Notes under the pieces: generated by a model
What the model saw: the letters and a program-made list of their open reading frames with translations, nothing else
Database searches by the model: none
Told to the model about the DNA's origin: nothing
In this document: piece by piece, positions 45,738 to 55,900 of the stretch
Layout: each line of letters begins with the position of its first letter
Numbering within the stretch: the stretch's first letter is position 1
Assembly: GCF_905475465.1 (NCBI RefSeq)
Contig: NC_062236.1
Location: 4,040,001-4,104,000 of the forward strand
Direction: 5' to 3'
DNA length: 64,000 nucleotides
DNA from: Pieris napi
Taxonomy: Eukaryota; Arthropoda; Insecta; Lepidoptera; Pieridae
Position numbers and translations under genes: made by a program

Positions 45738-46975
45738 TATGTTAACGTAAAATTGTAAAGACCGTTAGATTGTAATCTATCTCGCGAGATTATAAACTGT
45801 CGAAAGATTGTGAACTCAAGGTACTACTTACAATTTAACGTATTGTTATTCGGTAGATTATAATCTATCGGAGTGAAATCGTCAAATTGTTAAACGGTAC
45901 GCACCTCGCGCGCTGATTGTTATATGTCCATAGAGTTAGGAATTAAACAAGGGTATCGGTCAAATAAAATGAATGCACTTCAAAAATTAGTATTTATTAC
46001 TTAGTAGGTAATCAATAATTCTGACATCACATGATGAAAAAAAAATATATCACAATAAAAAAATCAGAAACGTAACATTATTTTCTCTTCAAACACAAAT
46101 TAAAATTGAAAAATTAATGAAATTTTCTTTTAGAAAAAAAACGATCACAAAATAAAATCAAAATTAAAAAAAAAACAAATCGAAAACATATGAAATGTTT
46201 TTGAAAAGAACAAAATTGTCTATTATATAAAAAATAAGAAAGTAAATTACACCAATAAAAATGTTCAATTATTGTTGCACGTCAACGAGTTGTGGCACCT
46301 GGAGTTACAAAGCACATTAGCTTTCTTTTTATTTTTTTGCAATTACATTTTTTACTATTTTCATTATGCCCGCTGTAATAGTTTTGTAACTCTATGGTAA
46401 ATTCTTCCTTATTAACAATACCTAATATTTCTTAGTTTTGTTGATCGACAGGCTCAATCTCCGACATTGTAAATACGAGATCACAAAGATTCACGCGAAT
46501 AAAAAATATTAAAACACGGAAAATGTATGTAATTTGGACTATGTTTGGAGACCAACACTAACTTAATTATCATTCAAACTGCACTTCTTTGGTCAATCAC
46601 AGATTAATTTTACTTCCACAACAATTTCATATAACTTTTCACGTTCACTTTCAACATTCTAAAGCTGTGAGTTACTTTCAAGACGACATCAATTTACATT
46701 TACCAAAACACCGTTTGTTTACATTCGACAACAAACGAATTAACAAACAAATATGGTCCGGGTCGCCACCATGGCATATTCCGTTCAACCAATCAGCGCG
46801 CGAGGTGCGTACCGTTTCACAATTTGACGATTTCACTTCGATAGATTATAATCTACCGAATAATAATACGTTAAATTGTTAGCAGTACGTTGAGTTCACA
46901 ATTTTTCGACAGTTTACAATCTCGCGAGATAGATTACAATCTAACGGTTTTTACAATTTTACGTTGACATGTATA
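45738..46975. mobile_element. Foldback/long-TIR element with Cys-rich ORF remnant (about 1.24 kb)
   Basis: Arms of about 185 bp, inverted with respect to each other (45738-45925 and 46790-46975), run from cgtaaaattgtaaa at the tips to gcgcgctgattg at the inner edge. The inner part holds a small minus-strand frame (46467-46282). I cannot assign a superfamily. The adjacent element at 45410-45727 is a shortened relative. Confidence 0.7.
46282..46467 (-). pseudogene. Short Cys/Lys-rich frame inside the foldback element (one stop)
   Basis: ATG at 46467 gives MSEIEPVDQQN, a TAA, then an open run EILGIVNKEEFTIELQNYYS ... KKCNCKKIKRKLMCFVTPGATTR to a TGA. A one-base shift near the end would continue as LTCNNN. 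The C-x-C-K-K...C...C pattern resembles the cysteine-rich C-termini of some transposon-encoded proteins, but I cannot name the family. Confidence 0.4.
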
Positions 46976-47089
46976 TTTGATATGAAGTGAAATAGAAAAA
47001 AGCTATTAGTGTCATTACCTTGCTGACAATACATAAATATTATCGAAAAGATACTATCACCGAATAATAATACTCAACAACGAGCCTCG

Positions 47090-47300
47090 ATTTGTTGTAC
47101 GATGGATAGTTTAGGAGATATAGCCTAAAACGTGTTTCACCCCTTTTTCCAAGATGGCGGCCGGGGGACAAGGGTTCCCCACAAACCCCACTTGGGTTTA
47201 AGCTTGTATCGACCCCCCCTACATGTACCATAAATAAAATTGCATCCTCTAACAAATGTTCAGCAAATGTAGCATTTCAATGGACTGATATATATGTACT
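47090..47300. other. GC-richer unassigned block
   Basis: Contains tccaagatggcggccgggggac and ccccacaaaccccacttggg. Its composition differs from the surroundings and it abuts a block shared with 56040-56095 (actatcaccgaataataatact). Probably part of an unrecognised element. Confidence 0.3.
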
Positions 47301-48010
47301 AATGTATATTGATAACGTCAAAGTGCAGTTCCACAATTCAGCTAAGTACCTAGGTATGAATCTGGATACATTATCTTTAGATTTCCGAGACTTAGAGGGA
47401 GGGAAAAAGGAAGATACGTTAGGAATTTTTTATTAATTATTTAAATTTACTTCGTCGATGATAAAAACACGTGGCATTTCAATTTACAATTTGTCATTTG
47501 AGATTTCAATAAATTATTTTGCATAAAATATAAAATACTAATATTTCATAAATTCTCTTTGCGAAATTTTAATTTTAAAAATAGAATTTCTATAAGGTAA
47601 ATCGCCCTTCTTACTCTGTCTCAATCGCTCTCTCCCTTTTCTTCGACAAAAACGCTCCACATCTTCGTGACGCTAATATTATTTTTATTGCGTTTCATCC
47701 GTAAAAATGTTACCCTCATGCGCCTAAAGAAGTTTCACTTCAAAAAGACTACTGGAGCCCACGAACATAGGCTCCACCATCACGTGAATATCGAGGCTAA
47801 TCAACTCCTTGACACCACGCGCCTAGTGAGAAGACTGAAAAGGACAAAACCATTTGAACTAGTTAATTAGTGTTACTGCACGTAACGTTTTGACGCACGA
47901 AAAATGTCGGATGGAATCCATTGTGCCCGGATATAAGCTGCGACAGTCTGCCACATGACGCAAGGTGGGGCCGCACAGTGTTGCCCCGGTGTAATATAGT
48001 CTTTACATAC
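47300..48010 (+). mobile_element. Jockey-like LINE fragments (ORF2 C-terminus)
   Basis: KVQFHNSAKYLGMNLDTL at 47320-47375 is the 'AKYLGMxLD' motif of Jockey-clade ORF2. After unrelated sequence, HEHRLHHHVNIEANQLLDTT ... RLVRRLKRTKPFELVN and a stop (47758-47870) give its C-terminal end. A 3' UTR-like part follows to about 48010. A scrap of the 'GAAGTxxxACTTC' MITE (cgcctaaagaagtttcacttc, 47726-47748) sits between the two. Confidence 0.7.
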
Positions 48011-48049
48011 CATGTTTCATTGGCTACTTATTAAATCAAAGATGCAGTG

Positions 48050-48720
48050 CACTACCTCTACTTCACATTTCCGTGATTTCAGTTTTTTTATTTCATAAAC
48101 AGAATTTATTAATTTATAATATAGACTTAATAATAATTCAAACCGTTTAATTTGAACAACTCATAACATAATTTTATATTTCAAACAATATTTTTCTAGT
48201 AATAAAATCTGAACCTATTATTATTTATTTTGATATTGCTTCAACTAGTAATCTCTATGTCAATATGTGACTGTACCTACTTATAAGATTCGATCAAATG
48301 TTATGCCCAAAAAATAGAAGAGGGTCCCACAATATTTATAGAAAAGTGCATTCCATGATACTTTGTTACAAGATAACGTGAACGTATCAATATTTGATGT
48401 TTTATTAAGTTGTTTCAAAGTCAAAGTCAAATCATTTATTTCAATTAGACCATCTAAAATGGGACTTTTGAACGTCAAAAAAAATACAAAGAAGATTCAG
48501 TTTCGTGTGGAGAAGAATGGGCAAGAAACTCCACACTTACTCTTTTAAAATAGGTTTACAATATTTTCTTACAATTGTTAAATAATTATATGTGAAGATA
48601 ATGTATTGCAATTTATTAGGTATGTATAATGCGTATAAATTACAGTAGTGAAATTACAATAGGAAATAAAGATTTATGAAGAAAAGAAACAAACGTTTAC
48701 GGTACCCAGTCACAAGTTCA
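48050..48720. repeat. Segmental duplication block, unit 2 (truncated NPC2 unit)
   Basis: Homologous to 43000-43450 and 54540-54950, interrupted at 48415-48545 by the 'caaagtcaaatcatttatttcaattagacc' interspersed repeat. No NPC2 exon accompanies this unit. The ATG of the hydrophobic frame seen in unit 1 is lost here (ctgaacctatt). Confidence 0.7.
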
Positions 48721-48838
48721 TTGTTTAAATATTTTTTTAAATTGTAAAATTTAGTAATGTTAAAAATTATACGTATAAATTATGCCATAGATGTCAATGA
48801 AAATCGTATTTACATACTTAGAGTAGCGCTACGTATAA

Positions 48839-49510
48839 AGGCCGATTTACATTATCTTAGTGTTTAGGATAGTGCTTTAGGATAGTACTTTAGTTGAAAC
48901 ATGTAAACGCTACTTGCTTTAGTACGGTTCTACTTGACTTTCAAGTTGAATCAAAATAAAATCGCTTTTTATTTTTGTTTCAAGTGATACCCCTCCCGAG
49001 CCCGCGCACCCCCCGAGATCTTCCCTCGTTGTGTGTAAACACGTAATTTAGTCAAATCTTTAGGAGAGTGCATAAGTGCCGTGAAACGCGTGCGTGTTTT
49101 TTTAATTTTTAAAGATGGCTACATGGTCGGAAGATAAAACTATCAAATTTGTGTCTGAATATGTTGTTCACGAATGTTTGTGGAACGTTAAAAACAATTT
49201 ATACAAAAACAAACCGGCTAGGCATTCGGCATACACTGCCTTAAAAGAAGCTATTTTGTTTATTATTTATATTTAGTTTATTTATTTCGAATAAAATCTC
49301 GTCTTCTATTTGTTCCATAACTACAGTTAGTATTTTGCGTAGAATAGAGCGTATTTGCCGACGTCGTTGCCCGTTCATTCTGGCGCTGTAATGATACTCT
49401 ACTGGAAGAAATGTAAACGTTCACTCGCAACGCACTAAAGCACTAAAGAACTTGCCTTTCAACTTGTACTAAAGCACTCTCCTAAACACTAAGATAATGT
49501 AAATCGGCCT
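48839..49510. mobile_element. Harbinger deletion derivative (672 bp) keeping both gene starts
   Basis: Terminal inverted repeats AGGCCGATTTACATTATCTT extend for more than 40 bp (one mismatch near the inner end). TAA lies on both sides (48836-48838 and 49511-49513). On the plus strand 49115-49257 encodes the N-terminal half of a MADF domain (MATWSEDKTIKFVSEYV, ECLWNVKNNLYKNK). On the minus strand 49378-49262 encodes MNGQRRRQIRSILRKIL ... ILFEINKLN, presumably the transposase N-terminus. The break at about 49258-49262 is the internal deletion. Confidence 0.85.
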
Positions 49511-49766
49511 TAAAGGATTATAGGTTTTTTATTATTGTTTCTATTTTAGACTATTGTATAGATAGTCGAATCTAGAAAATTTTATAACTAGAAAAATTTT
49601 ATAACTTTCATAACTAGAAATCTACTTAATGAAGTTGATATCGCTTGAGTAACGTGGTACTTACCAGAATTCAAAGATCGGGACTGCTGTATAAAATTTA
49701 CGTGGTAGATTAATAGTTTGATACAATTTATAAAAATTAAAAATTTAATTAATATTTAAAAAGTTT

Positions 49767-52700
49767 TTATTTGTTCAATGTCTCATTGTTTATGGTTTTT
49801 GACGGTCTTACGACTTCAATCGTAGTGCTGATACACCAAATAGGGTCGTCTTTTTCGTCTACAACTCGAAACACTATGGGAATAGATGGGGCCTGTACGA
49901 ACAAAAACATATTTAGTACAAAAATCTAAATCTAGTTTAAACTGGAAAATTTAACTTATATAGTCTTTAATGATCCTTACATGGTCTATAAATTGCGTTA
50001 ATGTAATAATGCGCTTACGCAAATTGCCACTTGTAAAGTCATGTGCTTTTCGAAAAACTTAATTTTTAGTAAGTGCAACCGATTTAAAATAATATAAAGT
50101 TACTTACAGGTGGAAACCACGACTCTACGTGCATACGCAGGGTATATTCAACTACTTCATCTTTGAAAACTGGGCAATATGTGTTCCGAAGAAAATTGCA
50201 TGTTGCTGCATACTCCTTAAGATCATAATCCAAGAATGATAAGGCTATTGCTTTGGTAGTCATGCTGCGAATTATACGAGCTGAAAAATTAATATAAAAT
50301 CCTTAGGTTTGATTTCCGTCCCCGTTGCGGTAGCGACAACATTAATGGTTGTATCTATTTACTGATTTAGTTCATAGATCCTTTAGAAAATAATGTAAAG
50401 AAAAGAAATAAGAGCCAGACGCGCAATTTTTATCTAACGATTACATTATAAAATTACAACATACGGCGAAGCAAATACTTAAGAGAGCGGCCACACTATG
50501 CGGTAACGGTGCGGTGCGGCGCCGCACCACAATTCCTTGGAGCTATAGGGTGCCACACGGCCTTTGAGGTAGGGATGGCGATCTGAGATCGATTAATCGA
50601 AGAATCGATTTTTCGAGCAGAAAATATCGATTTTTTAAATCGATATGAAGTACTGTGTCGATTCACTGAATCGATATATCACCCTTGAAAATCGACATTC
50701 GATTTTTTCTGTTTTGGTATAAACCATACAATTACATATTTGCATTTAGTTGAATGTGCCTGAATTATAAGAGTGCTGCCGGTTAAAGAGTTAACTACTC
50801 ATAAACTCGCGAGATGGCTGTATGTTTAGTATCCTTTACTCGCCTCTCTTTAATAAAAAAGTTACGTTTGTAGTCTTTGACTTTATGTATTTATAATCTG
50901 TGACGATTGATATTGCATTATTCATTTGTTGTTGTCGTTTAATGAATACTGTTATTAGCGTAATATAAGTATTTTCATGATTGATTTTCATCAGATTTTC
51001 ATGTAGTGTTTGTTGCGAAATAACTAATTGAGAGTAGGTAAGTAAATAAGTAAAGCGCTTCTTATTTTTTACTATGACGCTATTATTTTCAGTTTGTTCT
51101 GTTAGTTGTGATTATCATTTAAATTTACTTTTACACAGGAATAATCAGCATTGAAATAACTAATAAGTAATATGTGGAATTCTTATTGATGGAAGTGTTC
51201 ATACTTCATTCACGATTACTTTATGTCCAATTATCTATTTATTGATAAGATATCGTTAATTGCAATATTAATCTTGTTTTTAGTAAAATTGATACAAATT
51301 TACATTGTAAACGCAAACTTGAAAAAAAGATCGATTTTTTAAGAATCGATTTTGTAGGCCTCGATTTTTTCGTGAAACGATTCATTAGACTACGATTCGA
51401 ATCGATTTAAAAATCGATCTTTTTCGTAAAGAATCGCCATCCCTACTTTGAGGTGTGGCAATATATTTTCCCCTCCCCGCCTCGTCTCGCAGGTCACAAG
51501 TCCGGCGCGCTTGCGGTGCGACGCCGCGCGACGGCGCAACGTGTCGTGTGACATGGTATAGTAATTTGTATGTAGGATGACGTTGCGACACCGCTCCGGC
51601 GCCGCACCGCACCTTTACCGCATCGTGTGGCCGCGCTCTGATAGTCATACATTTTACTTAAATATAATTAACTACTTAAAACTAACAACCGCATGTTCTT
51701 TAACTAGCACTCCTAAATATGTCACAAATATATCATTTGCAGTGCTAAGTCAAGCTTTTGTTGCCGTAGGCTTGTTCGTGAACGCACCACATTTTACAGT
51801 AACTGACATTCTAAAGCCCGTCACAGACTTAGCTATAATATATATTAATATACCGTACTATAATATATATTATAGCAAGCTACCACACACTGAGAAATAT
51901 ATATTTTGCCTTCATTTAATTGATGTCTTGCTATACCATAATATACAGTAATATGCAATAATGTATATTACGGTATCGCTTGGTGACGTCACAGAAATAT
52001 ATATTATAGCTGAGTGTGCGGTCACGCGAAAATTAGTATAGAAAATATATAGTAATATGCCTAGCCATAAAAATATTAATATATATTATAGCTAAGTCTG
52101 TGACGGGCTTAAATGTGAAATCTGTCCTTAGTTACCAATTTATTTACTTATGTCACACAGAGTAATCGAAAACTAAGTTTGTATTCCAACAACGAACCAA
52201 CTAGTCATAAAAACGTGAATCTATTTTGTATGTCACTTTTTACATGTCATGTGACAATTTTTAAAACAGGCAAGGAGGTTTCGTATTATCTAAAAAAACT
52301 AGGTATTAGCTTGAATAATTTTTAACATCGAATAGCTGCCATAATATAAAATCCTATTGTGATTTTTGTACGGATTACTTTAGTAGCGCTAACGAATTTG
52401 ACACTAATTGGAAGCTTCGTCCTTTAAACAATAAAAATTTATAGAAAATCTTATGGAAAATCGACGTATACAATATAAATATACATATAAAACTAGCAGA
52501 AGCTATTGTTAACTTCGAGATCTACTTACGAACTTTAAAGATAACGTTGACCACCACATCCTCACCCGTCACCACTCGGCAGGGTGGATCAATGCAGCCA
52601 TCAATATATATATGGAGAGGTAATTCACCTAAATTTTGATTACCTAAAAAAGAACAGATAATGACAAAAAATAATAATACAATTTTTTTCCATATTCACA

Positions 52701-53714
52701 AGAGCTATTTTTATATTGTAAGTCAAATTAATTGTATAAATATTTCAGCAAGGAAACACACCAGCATCGGTATATATTATTATTTAATCGGTGTCCCGAA
52801 AAGTTCGTAGGCTGACACATAGATGGCGCTTCTAGTATTAAATTATTATGATTATTAGATTTTGACCTACAAAAGATACGTGTAGAAATTTGAGTGAAGG
52901 AACTTTTGTTTGTTTAAAAAAAATGGAATTTCGGTGTTAATACTAATTGCTTTTTGGCGAAAAAAATACTATTGAAACCAAGGCTTGGCTTGATAAACAT
53001 TATTCGGACTCTGCACCAGTAATTGTGTATAACAGAAACGTGAAATTGATTAAGATAGCTGAGACCCTGCGTAGGCTCTGTTCAAAGTGGGCACCCGCAA
53101 ACTCACGATCGATCGAAAACAACAATGAATTGATAATTTTTGAGCAGAGTTTGAAGCTATTCAATTGTAATAAATCCAAATTCTTTTGGAAATATTTGGC
53201 CCCCAGCGACTTTTCCCTGTTCTCAGAGAGAGTGCTTGCTGGACAGAAATTTTGCGCCGATGAAGAGGTAATAGCCGAAACTAAAGCGTAGTCTGAGGCT
53301 AAAGACAAATTGTATCTACTATAAAAATGGTATCGAAATTTTTTATGACCGCTACAATTGCTGTATCGCTCTCGAAGGCGATATCGAATAATCATACCAA
53401 ATTTAATAGAAAAGATGATTTCCTATAATAGCCTACGAACTTTAAACCCCACCATTAAGGTAAAGCCTAAGAAAGTTGATGCATTTCATGATGTACACAT
53501 ACTGGTATACTACAAGGATGTTGAATCCGATACATAAAGAAATCGTTTAGTGCGCAACAAGAATAATTGCACGCGGATTTGTTTATCCGCAGAAATAGTT
53601 AACTAAAAGTATATAAAATAGCTATTTCATTATTAACTTACATCGATTCACGTTTGTAGTCGGTTCTCCATTAACAAATATGAATACACAAGCGATGAAA
53701 AACAGTCGGAACAT
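49767..53714 (-). CDS. NPC2-like: NPC2/ML-domain lipid-binding protein, copy 2 (4 exons, 161 aa)
   Basis: Exons 53714-53642, 52643-52530, 50280-50108 and 49892-49767, with exactly the same lengths (73, 114, 173 and 126 bp) and phases as copy 1. The product has a signal peptide (MFRLFFIACVFIFVNG) and all six ML-domain cysteines, with IDGCIDPPC, ATCNFLRNTYCPVFKDEVVEYTL and PIWCISTTIEV conserved. By hand count it is 122/161 identical to copy 1. Most changes fall in exons 3 and 4, including a run of seven around residues 74-80, while the hydrophobic framework is kept. No stop or splice defect seen. Intron 2 is 2249 bp against 232 bp in copy 1, because of nested transposons. The stop codon overlaps an AATAAA, as in copy 1. 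Confidence 0.93.
50482..51639. mobile_element. GC-rich MITE (274 bp) split by a nested hAT element
   Basis: Inverted ends AGAGAGCGGCCACACTATGC (left) and AGAGCGCGGCCACACGATGC (right, complement), continuing through ggtgcggtgcggcgcc. A target duplication is not clear. The ends resemble Harbinger termini (GCGGCC...CAC), but the assignment is tentative. The 87- and 124-aa frames here are shadows of this GC-rich DNA. It lies in intron 2 of NPC2 copy 2. Confidence 0.65.
50570..51445. mobile_element. hAT-type non-autonomous element (876 bp), nested
   Basis: Inverted repeats TAGGGATGGCGAT / ATCGCCATCCCTA lie inside a perfect 8-bp duplication CTTTGAGG (50562-50569 and 51446-51453), the hAT signature. 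Subterminal regions carry many copies of the motif ATCGATTT in both orientations, likely transposase-binding repeats. No transposase ORF is present. Confidence 0.85.
51815..52109. mobile_element. Harbinger-like MITE (295 bp)
   Basis: 37-bp perfect inverted repeats beginning AGCCCGTCACAGACTTAGCT, flanked by TAA (51812-51814 and 52110-52112), the PIF/Harbinger target duplication. The interior is AT-rich with repeated tataatatatatt, and no ORF. It lies in intron 2 of NPC2 copy 2. Confidence 0.82.
52795..53446 (+). pseudogene. Mariner deletion derivative in intron 1 of NPC2 copy 2
   Basis: The ends carry agttcgtaggct in inverse orientation (52811 and about 53436). The frame 52947-53291 joins several mariner transposase blocks: KNTIETKAWLDKHYSDSAP (N-terminal), then LAPSDFSLFS and LAGQKFCADEEVIAETKA (C-terminal). 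The central catalytic part is deleted. The scrap at 53340-53395 holds the C-terminal end. The corresponding insertion is present in copy 1 (40049). Confidence 0.8.
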
Positions 53715-53880
53715 GTTGACAGAGTAAAATCTGATCAATTCTGATTAATTTGTATAAACAATTATCTACTGATTAATAATTATCTAATCAAGGCTATGAC
53801 ATGAAGTATTTAAAAATGAATCTGTGTTTAATTTGTATTATATTTAAGGTAATATAAATACCAAACCTTACCTAAAAAAA
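53715..53880 (-). promoter_or_regulatory. Conserved 5' flank of NPC2 copy 2
   Basis: Aligns with 41090-41250 in front of copy 1. The TATAAATA of copy 1 is replaced by ttatacaaat at about 53752-53761, so the two core promoters may differ in strength. Confidence 0.45.
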
Positions 53881-53892
53881 CTTAACTAAATT

Positions 53893-54057
53893 GGCGTAAC
53901 AGGAACAGCATTAAAATTATTTAGCTCTTATCTTGAGAACCGCCAGCAGATAGTCAAGATAGGAACGTTTATTAGCGATGGTACTCCAATAAATTGTGGT
54001 GTGCCCTAAGGATCTATACTAGGACCACTTTTATTTTTGATTTTCATCAATGATATT
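53893..54057 (+). mobile_element. Non-LTR reverse transcriptase fragment
   Basis: Plus-strand residues GVTGTALKLFSSYLENRQQI ... SDGTPINCGVP*GSILGPLLFLIFINDI give the RT 'G(V)PQGSxLGPLLFxxxINDI' motif, with the glutamine codon mutated to a stop. A 'caaagtcaaatcatttatttcaattagacc' repeat follows directly at 54070-54160. Confidence 0.85.
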
Positions 54058-54539
54058 ACCCATTATAGAGCTAAAGTCAAAGTCAAAGTCAAATCATTTA
54101 TTTCAATTAGACCATCTAAAATGGCACTTTTTAACGTCAAAAAAAAATACAAAGAAGATTCTAGTTGCTAAACGGTGATATTACGCTGTAACAATATAAT
54201 AATAACACAAACTTGTTTTACTATGGTAGTACTATAGATTCAATCGTCAAGGATGTACAAAATGATTTAAAACTGCTTAAGTAACTGGTTAACAAATTTT
54301 TTTTTCAGTATTAATACCGATAAATAAATTATATAATTTATGCGGCCAAAATAAGAAAATATGTGATTTTGTACCTCTTACTTCTATTATATTTATATTG
54401 TACATATTGTTAGCAACTAATATTATTATTATATATATGTACTTATTTTCAAATAGTGTAATAACACGATGTGCATAACTAACCTACTTTAAACTCTTTC
54501 TCACTTAGTGAATGGAATTCTTTGAGGAATAAGGGAACG

Positions 54540-55900
54540 AAACGAAAGAAGAGTTATATAATTTTATTCTTCAAACTATATTTTTCTATTATTAAAACCT
54601 TTTCAGCTATGAAACTATTATTATTTATTTTGATATTGCTTCAACTAGTAATCAATATGTCAAAAGTGACCCGATAAGATTCGATCAAGTGTAATTGCCC
54701 ATAAAAAAGAACAGGGTCGCACGATATTTACAAAAAAGTGCATCCCATTATACTATGTTACAAGATAATGTGAAACTATCAATATTTGATGTTTTATTAA
54801 ATTGTAGTATATGTATAATGCGTATTGATTACAGGTGTGTACGGAAAAATAAATAAATAAGTATAATGAATAAGCAATAACAACGTTGGCATTCATTCAC
54901 TAGATCATTGGCTAAATATTTTTGAGATTGTAAGATTAAGTAAAGCTAAAAATGATACCTACTGTTGCAAGGCGGTATGGTCGTAACTTTAGCGATAATT
55001 GTTTATTATCATTATCGACGCATTGCGCAGGTGTGAAATTGTTGCGTCCGATGAATGATTATCATGAGGAGAAAGATTATTATTTTACTAAACGTACAGT
55101 TATGCTATGTAAATTTCATTGTACTATTTACGTTTTAAGATAATTTAGACACATAAGTAGTAGTAGTAGTATAGTAAGTAGTAGTTTCTGTGTGGGGTAG
55201 TAACAACCTTGTAAAGTTTAACTATTATATAGGACAATTAATAAAAAATTTACACATCTATACTGACACTAGACAATTATCATAAATTAGGCACCCTGCC
55301 TTGTTTACTTCATAGATACGTATTAGTTAATATATAGTTGTTCTTGCTTTATTATTAATTTATTTATTTATTTGGGAAACAAAACAGATACAGCTCTATA
55401 CAATAAAAAAAAAGTTAAAAAATAAACCATAAAATAAACACATTGTATCCACATAAAGTTTCAAAAAGAAGTGCATTAAGTAGTTATTTGCACGTTCCGT
55501 TTATATTTCTTCTCTGTCCTTTATTTAAATATATGCTACCCTGGCGGCTACTCTCTGTTGAGACTGGCATTTACACAAGAGATATTATAGAACTTGAGTG
55601 TGAGACAAGCTTTCTCTCTATTCCATAAATCTTACTTTATACTTAGTTGATTTTTGTGTTTTATGTTTATGTCAATTACATTCTGGATAATCGATAAGTA
55701 AATATACGTATTATTAAAATATTATTTATTAGGTTTTACGGTATAAATTTTATTGTCTAGTCTACACACGCACGATCAGAAGAAAACGCATGATCCTCCT
55801 GTAAATATACACAAAACGTAAAATAGTGTCATCTATCGGGATTTATGAAAAATAAAATTCTTGACGTTTAGTCAAACAAGCTAGTAGCTTAGTATGTCAT
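54540..55900. repeat. Segmental duplication block, unit 3
   Basis: Homologous to 43060-45400 in unit 1, in several colinear blocks: ttgcttcaactagtaatcaatatgtc, gcgcaggtgtgaaatt, ctggcggctactctctgttgagactggcatttacac and gatcctcctgtaaatatacac. The unit 1 insertions (LINE 43645, MITE 43958, Helitron 44779) are missing here. No gene is recognised in the block. Confidence 0.75.

Noticed and set aside
45410..45925. CRISPR-like array of repeated units
   Set aside because: The repeats are inverted arms of foldback elements, not direct repeats with unique spacers, and the genome is eukaryotic.
47040..47255. 71-aa minus-strand ORF as a gene
   Set aside because: No motif; it spans a block of unassigned repeat-like DNA with a gggggg run and overlaps a segment shared with 56040-56095.
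51385..51951. Two overlapping opposite-strand ORFs (87 and 124 aa) in GC-rich DNA
   Set aside because: They cover the terminal repeat of a MITE and the edge of a nested hAT element; composition explains the open frames.
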